The notes: generated from the letters alone by a model not told the origin. Numbered from the stretch's first letter, positions 1 through 10,198 are shown. The stretch is 64,000 nucleotides of DNA from Janthinobacterium sp. 344 (GCF_900112025.1 NZ_FOKL01000013.1:1-64000); one strand, 5' to 3'. Numbers and translations are program-made.

Positions 1-593
1 ATGCCGCCCAGGCCGAACACGGCCACGTTGGCGCCCGCCTCGACCTTGGCCGAGAACAAGACGGCGCCCACGCCCGTCGTCACGCCGCAGCCGATGTAGC
101 AGACCTTGTCGAACGGCGCGTCTTCACGGATCTTGGCGAGCGCGATTTCCGGCACGACGATGTAATTGGAAAAGGTGGACGTGCCCATGTAGTGGAACAG
201 CGGCTGGCCGTTCAGCGAAAAACGGCTGGTGGCGTCCGGCATCAGGCCGCGCCCCTGGGTGGAGCGGATGGCCTGGCACAGGTTCGTCTTTTGCGACAGG
301 CAGAATTTGCATTGGCGGCATTCCGGCGTGTACAGGGGGATGACGTGGTCATCCTTTTTCAGGGTCGTCACGCCCGGGCCCACGTCGACGACGACGCCGG
401 CGCCTTCATGGCCGAGGATGGCGGGGAAGATACCCTCCGGATCGGCGCCGGAGAGCGTGTAGTAATCCGTGTGGCAGATGCCCGTGGCTTTCAGCTCGAC
501 CAGCACTTCGCCGGCGCGCGGGCCGGCCAGGTCGACTTCTTCGATGGTCAGCGGGGCGCCCGCCTTCCAGGCAATCGCGGCTTTGGTTTTCAT
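1..593 (-). CDS. frmA: S-(hydroxymethyl)glutathione dehydrogenase (class III alcohol dehydrogenase), 3' end outside window
   Basis: Oxidises the spontaneous glutathione-formaldehyde adduct to S-formylglutathione with NAD, a cytosolic formaldehyde detoxification step. About 197 N-terminal residues are visible, starting MKTKAAIAWKAG. The catalytic zinc region GICHTDYYTLSG and GHEGAG is present, followed by the four-cysteine structural zinc loop (CRQCKFCLSQKTNLC) typical of class III enzymes. The Rossmann glycine motif (VFGLGG) is reached just before the window edge. The C-terminal half lies outside, so intactness cannot be judged. The S-formylglutathione hydrolase partner, if present, would be downstream, outside the window. 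Confidence 0.93.
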   Translation of the reverse strand, partial: MKTKAAIAWKAGAPLTIEEVDLAGPRAGEVLVELKATGICHTDYYTLSGADPEGIFPAILGHEGAGVVVDVGPGVTTLKKDDHVIPLYTPECRQCKFCLSQKTNLCQAIRSTQGRGLMPDATSRFSLNGQPLFHYMGTSTFSNYIVVPEIALAKIREDAPFDKVCYIGCGVTTGVGAVLFSAKVEAGANVAVFGLGG

Positions 594-705
594 GTGTGTC
601 CTGTCAAAATATAAGGTGCGCTACAGAGCGCCATCATTGACCATGATAGCAAGACAAATCGCCGATGACGAGCGCACGCGCGTTCGGAACGCCACGACCT
701 CAGCC

Positions 706-794
706 AAAATTGTAGCGCGCGGCTGTGCGTTGTGGCCGAGAAGCGCAGCTGTGCGCACATCGCCGGCCGCAAAGCGCACCGCGCAGCAGCGTTT
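706..794 (+). repeat. Dispersed ~100-bp intergenic element, copy a (degenerate)
   Basis: Matches three other copies in this window (23845-23942, 33617-33714, 63156-63268). Shared blocks here are GTAGCG-CGCGGC, GTGGCCGAGAAGCGCA, GGCCGCAAAGCGC and CGCGCAGCAG ending in GTTT. The central hairpin is shortened to TGTGCGCACA. It lies between frmA and the stop codon of the ANTAR gene, almost touching that stop. Confidence 0.7.
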
Positions 795-795
795 C

Positions 796-1431
796 TCAGA
801 CGTTCTTCTTGGCCCGGTTCAAGAAGGCGCCGTGCAAGCCGTTCAGGGTTTCCTCGGCCAGCAGCAGCTGGCTGGCGATTTCATTGATCTTGCGGCGGCT
901 GGAACGGGCATGGTCGCGCAGCACTTCAAAGGCCGTGTTGCGGTCCGTCTGGAACTTGCCCATCAGGAGACCCACGGCCAGGCTCGTCTCGCGGCCGGCG
1001 GCCAGGGCCGCGTTCAGGTTCAATTCCGTGCGCCGCAGCTGGCGGATTTCATCGGCGCGCGCCAGGCCCGCTTCGAACGCGGGCATCAAACGGCCTTCGT
1101 CGACAGGTTTCACGACATAGCCGACGGCGCCGTAGGCGGCCGCCTGCTTGCCCGACTCGCTGTCGCCGCTGCCGGACAGGAACATGAACGGCACGGCCGT
1201 TTCGCCATGCAGGCGCTTGGCCAGTTCCAGGCCGGACATGCCCGGCATGTGGATATCGAGCAAGGCCAGGTCCGGCTCGCGCTGGGCGATCAGCTGCAGC
1301 GCCACTTCGGCCGAATGGGCCAGGGCCGTCTCGTAGCCGGCATGGCGCAGGACTTCGCCGAGAAATTCCAACAGGAGCTGGTCATCGTCAACGATCAGGA
1401 TAAGGCGTTTCGCGGCGGCTGGCTGACTCAT
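796..1431 (-). CDS. Response regulator with C-terminal ANTAR RNA-binding domain
   Basis: 211-residue cytosolic regulator. Residues 8-125 are a receiver domain with the acidic pair VDDDQ, phosphoacceptor Asp59 (LALLDIHMPG) and the conserved Lys of VVKPVDE. The C-terminal part (about 130-200) carries the ANTAR three-helix pattern, including AVGLLMGKF and AFEVLRDHARSSRRKINEIA. Proteins of this architecture (AmiR/NasR type) bind paired hairpins in leader RNAs and prevent termination. The ATG at 1431 is chosen because the receiver begins immediately after it; the longer frame is low-complexity shadow. A TATAAT-like -10 lies at 1466-1471. No cognate kinase or obvious target leader is adjacent. Confidence 0.9.
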   Translation of the reverse strand: MSQPAAAKRLILIVDDDQLLLEFLGEVLRHAGYETALAHSAEVALQLIAQREPDLALLDIHMPGMSGLELAKRLHGETAVPFMFLSGSGDSESGKQAAAYGAVGYVVKPVDEGRLMPAFEAGLARADEIRQLRRTELNLNAALAAGRETSLAVGLLMGKFQTDRNTAFEVLRDHARSSRRKINEIASQLLLAEETLNGLHGAFLNRAKKNV

Positions 1432-1498
1432 GGGTAAAGGGACCTCGGTAATGAATGATGTTCTTATTATATGCCGATTATCCGCGAAATCCGCCCGC

Positions 1499-2134
1499 TC
1501 ACGCCTCGCCTGCGCGCGCAAACAGCAGATTGAATTGCTGCACCGCAATATCCACATCGTCCGCCGGGTCTCCGCGGCCAAAGACGCTGCTGATCGCCGC
1601 CACCATGTCGGCGCCGCGCGCCACCAGCGGCGCCGCGTTCTCCGGCGTCATGCCGCCGATCACCACGCACGGCAAGGCGATGTCGCGCTTGGCTTGCAGC
1701 ACGATATCGAGGGGGGTCGTGACCGGATACTTTTTCACCAGCGAGGGATAGAAACCGCCAAAGGCCACGTAGCTGGCCCCGCCCGCCTGCGCCGCATGCG
1801 CCAGCGCCAGGTCGCCATAGCACGAGGCACCGATGATCTTGCCGGCGCCGAGGCGCGCGCGCACCTGCGCCACGGACGCGTCCGTGCCGCCCACGTGCAC
1901 GCCGTCCGCGTCCAGTTCTTCGCACAGCGCGACAAAGTCGTTGATGATGAACGGCACGCCATACTTGCGCGCCAGGGTCAGCAAGGCGCCCGCCTGCTCG
2001 CGCCGTTGTTCCGCGTCGGCGCTCTTGTGGCGGTATTGCAGCAAGGCCACGCCTGCCTGCAAGGCTTGCTCGCTCACGTCGAGCAGGCGGTCGGTGTCGT
2101 CCCAATTCGGGGTGACGAGATACAGTCCACGCAT
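1499..2134 (-). CDS. thiE: Thiamine-phosphate synthase
   Basis: Condenses HMP-pyrophosphate with the thiazole phosphate to give thiamine monophosphate. The 211-residue TIM-barrel protein begins MRGLYLVTPNW, shows the substrate loops LLQYRHKSAD and IINDFVALCEELDADGVHVG, and the FGGFYPSLVKK segment corresponding to the phosphate-binding loop of ThiE. It is the last gene of the thiCSGDE operon, 10 nt after thiD. No terminator hairpin with a clear U-tract was seen after it. Confidence 0.95.
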   Translation of the reverse strand: MRGLYLVTPNWDDTDRLLDVSEQALQAGVALLQYRHKSADAEQRREQAGALLTLARKYGVPFIINDFVALCEELDADGVHVGGTDASVAQVRARLGAGKIIGASCYGDLALAHAAQAGGASYVAFGGFYPSLVKKYPVTTPLDIVLQAKRDIALPCVVIGGMTPENAAPLVARGADMVAAISSVFGRGDPADDVDIAVQQFNLLFARAGEA

Positions 2135-2144
2135 GATGTTTTCC

Positions 2145-2912
2145 TTATTGAATGAATCGTTGCGGCATGAGTTGACCTGGCGCAATCGCATACGCGCCGG
2201 CCAGGGCCGCATGGCAATAGCTTTGCCCCAGATCAAGCGCTTCAGGCAAGGCCTGTCCCAGCGCCAGGCGCGCCGCGATGGCGGAGGCCAGGGTGCAGCC
2301 GCTGCCGTGGAACTCGCCGGGCAGGCGCTGCCAGCGCCATGCGCGCGCGCCGCCGGCGCGATCGAACCAGCGGTTGATGATCGTCTCGCCCTCGCCATGG
2401 CCGCCCGTCACCAGCACGTTCTGACAGCCTTGCGCAAGCATGTTTTCCGCGCCGCCCAGCGCCAGCGCTTCCGGTCCGTTCGGTACGATCACGGTAGTCA
2501 GTGGCAGCAAGGGCGCCAGCGCCAGCACGGCATCGTCCCGGCTGAGCACGTCGCCATGGCCGCTGGCCAGCACGGGATCGAGCACCACGGGCAGGTTCGG
2601 CCGGGCCTGGCGCAACCGCGCAATCACGTCCGCGATGACGGCCGCATTCGCGGCGCTGCCGGGGATGCCGATCTTCACGGCATCGATGGCGATCTTGTCG
2701 ATCAGCGCCTGCGCCTGGCGGCGCAGCCACTCGGGCGCCACCGCCTCCACGCCAAACACGCGGTCATTGTCCTGCACCGTCAGCGCCGTGATCACGGGCA
2801 AGGCATGCGCGCCCTGGGCCGCAATGGCCAGGATATCGGCGGCGATGCCGGCGCCGCCCGACGGGTCGACGCCGGCAAACACCAGCACCGCCGGCACGCG
2901 CCCCGCCGTCAC
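2145..2912 (-). CDS. thiD: Hydroxymethylpyrimidine/phosphomethylpyrimidine kinase
   Basis: Phosphorylates HMP and HMP-phosphate for coupling to the thiazole moiety. 255 residues of ribokinase-fold protein with the N-terminal VLVFAGVDPSGGAGI motif and the C-terminal anion-hole motif FHGSGCTLASAIA. The start is a GTG at 2912 whose GTGA overlaps the thiG stop codon, implying translational coupling. The next in-frame GTG lies only a few codons in, so the exact start is slightly uncertain. Confidence 0.94.
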   Translation of the reverse strand: MTAGRVPAVLVFAGVDPSGGAGIAADILAIAAQGAHALPVITALTVQDNDRVFGVEAVAPEWLRRQAQALIDKIAIDAVKIGIPGSAANAAVIADVIARLRQARPNLPVVLDPVLASGHGDVLSRDDAVLALAPLLPLTTVIVPNGPEALALGGAENMLAQGCQNVLVTGGHGEGETIINRWFDRAGGARAWRWQRLPGEFHGSGCTLASAIAARLALGQALPEALDLGQSYCHAALAGAYAIAPGQLMPQRFIQ

Positions 2913-3703
2913 GCCAGGCGGCCCGCCATCGGCGACGACGGCGAGGCGGCGAATTTACGGGGCATACGCCCGGCCAGAAACGCTTCGCGCCCGGCCCGCA
3001 CGGCCAGCTTCATGGCGCGCGCCATGCGCACGGGATCGCGCGCGCCGGCAATCGCCGTATTCATCAGCACGCCATCGCAACCAAGTTCCATGGCGATGGC
3101 CGCGTCCGACGCCGTGCCCACGCCCGCATCGACCAGCACGGGCACTTTCGCCTGGTCGATGATCAGCGACAAATTCCACGGATTCAAGATGCCCATCCCC
3201 GAGCCGATCAATGACGCCAGCGGCATGACGGCCACGCAGCCGATATCTTCCAGAATCTTCGCCTGGATGGGGTCGTCGCTGCAATAGACCATCACATCAA
3301 AGCCATCCTTGACCAGCGCCTCGGCCGCGATCAGCGTTTCCGGCATGTGCGGGAACAGGGTCTTCTCGTCGCCCAGCACTTCCAGCTTCACCAGGTTGCG
3401 CCCGCCCAGCAGCTCGCGCGCCAGCTGCAGGGTGTAGACGGCGTCCTTGGCGTTGTAGCAGCCGGCCGTGTTCGGGAGAATCGTGTACTGGTCGGGCGGC
3501 ACGAAATCGAGCAGGCTGGGCGCATTCGGGTCTTGCCCGATGTTGACCCTGCGGATGGCCACCGTGATGATCTGCGCCTCGGCCGCATCGGTCGCTTCGC
3601 GCGTCTGCGGCAAGTCCTTGTACTTGCCGCTGCCCACCAGCAAGCGCGATTGGTATTGCTTGCCTGCGATGGTCAGCAGGTCGTTGTTTGTTGCGGTATG
3701 CAT
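2909..3703 (-). CDS. thiG: Thiazole synthase
   Basis: Builds the thiazole phosphate carboxylate from deoxyxylulose phosphate, dehydroglycine and ThiS thiocarboxylate. 264 residues; the Schiff-base lysine lies in LVKLEVLGDEKTLFPH, and the phosphate-binding GVGTASDAAIAMELG and DGVLMNTAIA segments are present. The start at 3703 (MHTATNNDLLTIAG) follows a purine-rich AAGGAACAG sequence. It sits 25 nt after thiS and overlaps thiD. Confidence 0.95.
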   Translation of the reverse strand: MHTATNNDLLTIAGKQYQSRLLVGSGKYKDLPQTREATDAAEAQIITVAIRRVNIGQDPNAPSLLDFVPPDQYTILPNTAGCYNAKDAVYTLQLARELLGGRNLVKLEVLGDEKTLFPHMPETLIAAEALVKDGFDVMVYCSDDPIQAKILEDIGCVAVMPLASLIGSGMGILNPWNLSLIIDQAKVPVLVDAGVGTASDAAIAMELGCDGVLMNTAIAGARDPVRMARAMKLAVRAGREAFLAGRMPRKFAASPSSPMAGRLA

Positions 3704-3728
3704 GTTCTGTTCCTTGTCTTTTCTCAAC

Positions 3729-3941
3729 TTAACCGCCGCCGATGGCGCGGACGATCTCCACCTGGTCGCGGGTTTCCAGTACCCGCTGCGGCCACGCCTT
3801 GCGCGGCACCACAGTGCGGTTGACGGCCAGCGCCAGCGCCTGGTTTTCCAGCGACAGGGCGGCGATCAATTGGTCCAGGGTTTGCCCGGGCGGCACTTGG
3901 TGCGGCGCGCCGTTGAGCGTGATGGATATCAATGCAGGCAT
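3729..3941 (-). CDS. thiS: Sulfur carrier protein ThiS
   Basis: 70-residue ubiquitin-fold protein that carries sulfur as a C-terminal thiocarboxylate for ThiG. It starts MPALISITLNG and ends with the required Gly-Gly tail (RAIGGG). It lies between thiC (11-nt gap) and thiG, with an AAGGAGAG ribosome binding site just before its ATG. No glycine oxidase or tyrosine lyase gene for dehydroglycine supply separates it from thiC. Confidence 0.93.
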   Translation of the reverse strand: MPALISITLNGAPHQVPPGQTLDQLIAALSLENQALALAVNRTVVPRKAWPQRVLETRDQVEIVRAIGGG

Positions 3942-3952
3942 CACGCTCTCCT

Positions 3953-5866
<1,914 letters not shown>

Positions 5867-5871
5867 TTTGG

Positions 5872-5913
5872 CTCCTTGGCTAGACTTTTTTAAGCCTGGA
5901 GCCAGCTAAGGAG
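5872..5913 (-). promoter_or_regulatory. Hairpin sequestering the thiC ribosome binding site (riboswitch expression platform)
   Basis: On the minus strand CTCCTT (5913-5908) pairs with the SD AAGGAG (5877-5872), GGCT (5903-5900) with AGCC (5881-5878), and AGGCTT (5897-5892) with AAGTCT (5887-5882) around an AAAA loop; AGCT and CC bulge out. It sits between the TPP aptamer and the thiC ATG and would hide the ribosome binding site, so control of translation initiation is inferred. Confidence 0.7.
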
Positions 5914-5954
5914 GTTCGGATGCGCGCACGCGGAACTGCAGGTGCGGTCATCCT

Positions 5955-6051
5955 AAAGCTTCCCTTCGCTGGCATTATCCAGATCAGGTTCGGAGGGTAT
6001 TTCTCACCCGCGCTTGCACCGTGTTTCCACAGCGAAAGGCAGGACCCCTAG
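5955..6051 (-). promoter_or_regulatory. TPP riboswitch (THI element)
   Basis: Read on the minus strand, the leader contains the thi-box landmarks in order: GGGGTCCTGCC, then GTGAGAAATACCC, then ACCTGATCTGGATAATGCC and AGCGAAGGGAAG. These are the most conserved parts of the TPP aptamer, including the pyrimidine-sensor helix region. An extra hairpin arm (about 6014-6039) occupies the variable P3 side. It precedes thiC by about 90 nt, consistent with thiamine feedback. Confidence 0.95.
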
Positions 6052-6078
6052 CGTTTGCCGCCTTGCGGCAGCGAGCCA

Positions 6079-6084
6079 ATTATA
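6079..6084 (-). promoter_or_regulatory. Likely -10 element of the thiC promoter
   Basis: TATAAT on the minus strand in the context CACGTATAATTGG, about 28 nt upstream of the riboswitch aptamer. No good -35 hexamer is seen at 16-18 nt, so only the -10 is called. Confidence 0.5.
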
Positions 6085-6143
6085 CGTGTTTCACGCAGCG
6101 TGGCCAGATAATTTCGTGCCGGTGTCGTCTTTGTGTCTCTGTC

Positions 6144-6398
6144 TTATTTTTTCTTGCCCCAGCGCCAGCGCGTCGGCTCGCCCTTCAGCCAGCATACGCC
6201 GACGAGCGCGCCGGCGATCACGGCTTCGTAGACGATGTACAGCGCCAGCGAGTCCTGCGGCGGAAACAGGAAGGCGCCGCAGGCGAACAGCCCCAGCGCG
6301 GCCAGGAAGACCAGCCAGCCCTGCCAGGTGATGGGCATGCCCCAGCCCCAGCCATAGGTCTTGGCGGGGAACCAGTATTGCGGCGTCTTGTCAGCCAT
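6144..6398 (-). CDS. Small two-helix inner-membrane protein, unknown function
   Basis: 84 residues. An aromatic N-terminus (PQYWFPAKTYGWGWGMP) is followed by two hydrophobic segments (about 27-47 and 52-68) and a basic tail ending RWRWGKKK, which suggests a hairpin membrane protein with cytoplasmic ends. GC and codon use look coding. It lies 39 nt downstream of the Rec-PAS gene on the same strand. The Trp/Gly-rich N-terminus is reminiscent of small conserved hypothetical membrane proteins in betaproteobacteria; no function is assigned. Confidence 0.7.
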   Translation of the reverse strand: MADKTPQYWFPAKTYGWGWGMPITWQGWLVFLAALGLFACGAFLFPPQDSLALYIVYEAVIAGALVGVCWLKGEPTRWRWGKKK

Positions 6399-6437
6399 GA
6401 TGCTTTCCTTGTCGATATCGATACCGGCAAGTATAAA

Positions 6438-7244
6438 TCAGCCGCGCCGCAGCCGTTCGCTGACATCGAGGCCGATGCCCCGGTAGCCGATGAAGCGGCT
6501 GCCATTGTCGAACATCGGCTCGCCGCTGACCTGCAGGTATTGCATGCTGCCGTCCGCGTTCGTGCGGCTGTAGATGAAGTCGAGGAACGGTTCGCGCGCG
6601 GCAATTTTCGCGTCGAGCAGCGCGCGCTCGCTGGCGTTCCAGCGCTGCGGCTCTTCCTCGCTGCCGATGCCCAGCATCTCGGCCACGGGGCCGGAGAAGC
6701 GCGTCAGGTTGCCGTGCGCATCCTGTTCCCAGTACCAGTCGGACGACAGTTCCGTGAAGCGCTGGAAGCGTGCTTCGCTTTCGCGCAATTCCGCCGTGCG
6801 CTCTTCCACCATCTGTTCCAGCGACTTGCTGTACTGGCCCAGCTTCTGGTACAGCAGGCGCACTTCCAGCATGTTGTGGATGCGCGTCTTGACTTCCACC
6901 AGGTCGAAGGGCTTGCTGACGAAATCCTTCGCGCCCGCCTGCAGCGCGCGCAGCTTGTGGCCGGGCTGGGCCGTGATCACCAGCACGGGCAGGTAGCTGC
7001 CCGCCTCGATGTCGCGCAAGCCTTCCATGACTTCGAAGCCATCCATTTCCGGCATCTGCAAGTCGAGCAGGATCAGGTCGTAGCGGTGCTGCTGGTGCAG
7101 GGCGCGCACGGCTCGCGGGTCCATGGTGGAGGTGATGCGCGTATAGCCGGCGCTGCGCAGCACCTGCTCGAGCAGCAGGACATTGGTTTCCTGGTCATCG
7201 ACGATGAGGATGCTGGCGTTCAGGATCTCGGTGGCGTGAAGCAT
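6438..7244 (-). CDS. Response regulator receiver-PAS protein without an output domain
   Basis: 268 residues. Residues 10-130 form a receiver domain (ILIVDDQET, Asp61 in LILLDLQMPEMDG, Lys in FVSKPFD). A short coiled linker (SLEQMVEERTAELRESEARF) leads into a PAS/PAC module (about 160-265) ending GLDVSERLRRG. There is no HisKA, GGDEF, EAL, HD-GYP or DNA-binding region after it. It lies 28 nt downstream of a hybrid histidine kinase on the same strand, so it is probably co-transcribed and a phosphorelay partner. The start at 7244 places MLHATEIL directly before the receiver. Confidence 0.88.
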   Translation of the reverse strand: MLHATEILNASILIVDDQETNVLLLEQVLRSAGYTRITSTMDPRAVRALHQQHRYDLILLDLQMPEMDGFEVMEGLRDIEAGSYLPVLVITAQPGHKLRALQAGAKDFVSKPFDLVEVKTRIHNMLEVRLLYQKLGQYSKSLEQMVEERTAELRESEARFQRFTELSSDWYWEQDAHGNLTRFSGPVAEMLGIGSEEEPQRWNASERALLDAKIAAREPFLDFIYSRTNADGSMQYLQVSGEPMFDNGSRFIGYRGIGLDVSERLRRG

Positions 7245-7272
7245 GGCGGTATTCCTAAAAATGAATGCTGAA

Positions 7273-9177
7273 TCAGCGTATTGCGTGAGTGTCGTCGGCC
7301 AGGCCATGCGCGGCCGCATGGTGCAGGGCCACGTCGAGCGCGTCCATGAATTCGACGACCTTGATCGGCTTGGTCAGGTAGCGGAAGAATCCCGCCTGCA
7401 AGCCTTTTTCCACGTCGCGCGGCACGGCGTTGGCCGACAGGGCCATGACGGGAATATGGCTGGTCAGGGGATCGCCGTGCAGGATATGCAGGGCGCCAAA
7501 GCCACTGATGCCGGGCAAGTTAATATCCATCAAGATGACATCGGGCTGATAGGTGCGCGCCAGGTCGATGCCCAGGTGCGCATCGATGGCCGTCAGCAGC
7601 TTCAGGTCGCTGCGGCGGGCGATCAACTGCTCCACCAGCGCCAGGTTGGCGGGATTGTCTTCCACGTACAGCAAGGTGCGCAGGCTTTCCTGCGGTTCCT
7701 GCATCTGCGGCAGCGCGTCGCCATGGCCCAGCACCAGTTCCGGCGCGCTGCTGGCGGCCAGCTCGAACCAGAACGTGGTGCCCACGCCCACCGTGCTGTC
7801 GACGCCGATGGTGCCGCCCATCAGTTCGACCAGCTGCTTGGTGACGACCAGGCCGATGCCCGTGCCTTCTTCCGTGCTGTTTTCCTGTCCCAGGCGGTTG
7901 AAGGGCTGGAACAGATGCTTGAGCTGGTGCGCATCGAGGCCGGCGCCGCTGTCGCGCACGCTGACCCGCACGCGCTCGCCATGCAGGCCGCAGTCGACGG
8001 TGACGGAACCGCCGCCCTGGTTGTACTTGATGGCGTTCGACAGCAGGTTGATCATCACCTGCTTGACGCGCGTGCGGTCCGCATGCACGTAGAAGGCCTG
8101 GCCGCAACGGGGGAAATGCATGCGGATGCCGCGTTTTTCCGCCTGCGGCGCGATCATCGCCTGGCAATCCTGCAGCACATCGAGCAGCGACATCGCCTCT
8201 TGCGACAGCGTGACCTTGCCCGATTCGATCATGGCCAGGTCGAGGATCTCGTTAATCAGACGCAACAGGTACCAGCCGCCCTTGAGTATCTGCTCGATCG
8301 AGCGCTGCTGGGGCGGGCTCGGCGGCGGTACGTCGGAAGCCATCAGCTGGGCAAAGCCCAGCACGGCATTCAATGGCGTGCGCAATTCGTGACTCATGCT
8401 CGACAGGAATTCGGACTTGGCGCGGTTGGCCTTTTCCGCCACCTGGCGCGCTTTCTTCAGCTCGGCGTTATTGCTTTCCACCAGCGAGCGCGTGTATTCC
8501 TGCTGCTCGCGCAGGCGCTGGTCCAGCAGCGCCTGTTCCGCCTCGACCTGCTTGCGCGCCGTGTTGTCGGTGCCGATCAGCAGGTAGCCGATGACCTTGT
8601 TCTGCGCGTCGCGCAGGGCCGTCACGGAGACGATGGCGGGAAAGCGGCTGCCATCCTTGCGGATATACGTCAGCTCATAAATGTCTTCGATGCCGCGCTT
8701 GGCCTTGAAGACCAGCGCTTCCACGCCCGGCGTGATGGGCGTATCGAGTTCGGCGCTCAGGGCGGCGGCGCGGGCGATGATTTCTTGCGCGTCGGAAATG
8801 CCAGCCGGCGTCAGCTTGTCGACCACCTCGCTCGCCTCGTAGCCCAGGATGCGCTCGGCGCCGACGTTGAAAATCTGGATCACGCCCTGCGCATCCGTGG
8901 CGATGCACGAGAAATTGGCGCTGTTGAAAATCGCATCCTGCAAGGCGCCCGCCTTGAGCACCTGGCGCGGCAGGCTGGCCGCCAGGGTGCGCCGGTACAG
9001 CGCCACCAGCAGCAACAGCAGCAGGAACACCAGCGCATCGATCAGGTAAGCCGTCTCGACGGGGCCTTGCCAGGCCAGGATGCCAACGGCCAGCAGCACG
9101 GCGGCGCTGAACGAAAACGCCAGCGCCATGGGCCAGCGCGACGGCGCGCGGGGAGGAAAGTTATCAACTGTATGCAT
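7273..9177 (-). CDS. Membrane hybrid sensor histidine kinase (2 TM, PAS, HisKA, HATPase, Rec)
   Basis: 634 residues. Two hydrophobic segments near residues 16-36 and 43-61 anchor it with almost no periplasmic loop. A PAS domain follows (about 75-205), then a coiled coil, HisKA with His263 (SMSHELRTPLN), a HATPase domain (NLLSNAIKYN, DSGAGL, GTGIGLVV), and a C-terminal receiver with Asp551 (VILMDINLPG). It probably autophosphorylates on a cytoplasmic or membrane signal and passes phosphate internally and to the adjacent Rec-PAS protein. The ATG at 9177 is preferred over upstream frame because the N-terminal extension is shadow-like; the SD is weak. Confidence 0.9.
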   Translation of the reverse strand: MHTVDNFPPRAPSRWPMALAFSFSAAVLLAVGILAWQGPVETAYLIDALVFLLLLLLVALYRRTLAASLPRQVLKAGALQDAIFNSANFSCIATDAQGVIQIFNVGAERILGYEASEVVDKLTPAGISDAQEIIARAAALSAELDTPITPGVEALVFKAKRGIEDIYELTYIRKDGSRFPAIVSVTALRDAQNKVIGYLLIGTDNTARKQVEAEQALLDQRLREQQEYTRSLVESNNAELKKARQVAEKANRAKSEFLSSMSHELRTPLNAVLGFAQLMASDVPPPSPPQQRSIEQILKGGWYLLRLINEILDLAMIESGKVTLSQEAMSLLDVLQDCQAMIAPQAEKRGIRMHFPRCGQAFYVHADRTRVKQVMINLLSNAIKYNQGGGSVTVDCGLHGERVRVSVRDSGAGLDAHQLKHLFQPFNRLGQENSTEEGTGIGLVVTKQLVELMGGTIGVDSTVGVGTTFWFELAASSAPELVLGHGDALPQMQEPQESLRTLLYVEDNPANLALVEQLIARRSDLKLLTAIDAHLGIDLARTYQPDVILMDINLPGISGFGALHILHGDPLTSHIPVMALSANAVPRDVEKGLQAGFFRYLTKPIKVVEFMDALDVALHHAAAHGLADDTHAIR

Positions 9178-9221
9178 GCAATGGTCCGGCTGGAACGACG
9201 ATAAAAGAACGGAAGGGGCGT

Positions 9222-9962
9222 TCACTTGCCCTGGCGCTGGCGCACGTCCGACAGCAGGCGCGCGAATTCCTTCTTCACGACGCCATAGCATTCGCACACA
9301 TTGTCTTCGAGGCCGGCGCGGTCCTGCACCGTGATATGGCCGCGGCGGTAACTGATCAGGCCGCGCGCCTGCAAGCGCCCGGCCGCTTCCGTCACGCCTT
9401 CGCGGCGCACGCCCAGCATGTTGGCGATCAGTTCCTGCGTCATGGTCAGCTCGCGGTTCGGCAAGCGGTCCATGGTCAGCAGCAGCCAGCGGCTCAGCTG
9501 CTGTTCCACCGTATGGTGGCGGTTGCAGACGGCCGTCTGCGACATTTGCGTGATCAGCGCCTGCGTGTAGCGCAGCAGCAAGCGCATGACGGGGCCGGCG
9601 CGGTCGAATTCTTCCATCAGCAGGTGCGCCTTCAGGCGGAAGCCGATGCCGCCCGTCTGCACCACGGCGCGGCTGGGCGTGGAGTTGCCGCCCATGAACA
9701 GCGACACGCCCACCATGCCCTCGTTGCCGACGCCGGCGATCTCGGACGAGCCGCCATTCTCCAGCAGATAGTGGATGGATACGATGGCGGTGGTGGGGAA
9801 ATACACATGCTGCAGCTTGTCGCCCGAGTCATAGATCACATCGCCCAACAGCATGGAGACTTGCTCCAGATGGGGGGCCAGGCGCGCGAAATCGGCGTCG
9901 AGCATGGCGGCGAGCAAATGGTTTTGATTCGGGTTGTGCAGCTGGGCATGCGGACTCGACAT
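9222..9962 (-). CDS. Crp/Fnr-family transcriptional regulator
   Basis: 246 residues: an N-terminal cyclic-nucleotide-binding-type beta-roll (about 15-140, with GDVIYDSGDKLQHVYFP) and a C-terminal winged helix (LTMTQELIANMLGVRREGVTEAAGRL, about 165-230). The FNR N-terminal cysteine cluster is absent, so oxygen sensing by an iron-sulfur cluster is unlikely. It lies 44 nt upstream of the hybrid kinase on the same strand and is divergent from the GGDEF-EAL gene. Effector and targets are unknown. Confidence 0.9.
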   Translation of the reverse strand: MSSPHAQLHNPNQNHLLAAMLDADFARLAPHLEQVSMLLGDVIYDSGDKLQHVYFPTTAIVSIHYLLENGGSSEIAGVGNEGMVGVSLFMGGNSTPSRAVVQTGGIGFRLKAHLLMEEFDRAGPVMRLLLRYTQALITQMSQTAVCNRHHTVEQQLSRWLLLTMDRLPNRELTMTQELIANMLGVRREGVTEAAGRLQARGLISYRRGHITVQDRAGLEDNVCECYGVVKKEFARLLSDVRQRQGK

Positions 9963-10198
9963 GGGCAGGTTTCCTGGTTTCCAGTCGTCAGCTAGGGGAT
10001 AGATGAAAGACGTCCGAACGAGGGTCGCCATGTTGTACAGCGTAACACAGTGTCTGCACAATGACGCGACTATATTTCTTATGGGCATGATGGTCTGTTC
10101 GCCAGCGTACGGACGCTGACCGGCCCCGCGCCCTACAGTCAGTCACTGCCAGGGCTGCCTGAACATGGGCCGGCCCGGCGCCTCCACCGGACGCCATC

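Noticed and set aside
2142..2398. Extended thiE start upstream into thiD
   Set aside because: The longer frame overlaps thiD and reads low-complexity; ThiE homology begins at the ATG at 2134.
7243..9204. A 653-codon open frame antisense to the hybrid kinase
   Set aside because: The kinase frame has all HisKA/HATPase/Rec motifs; the antisense frame has none.
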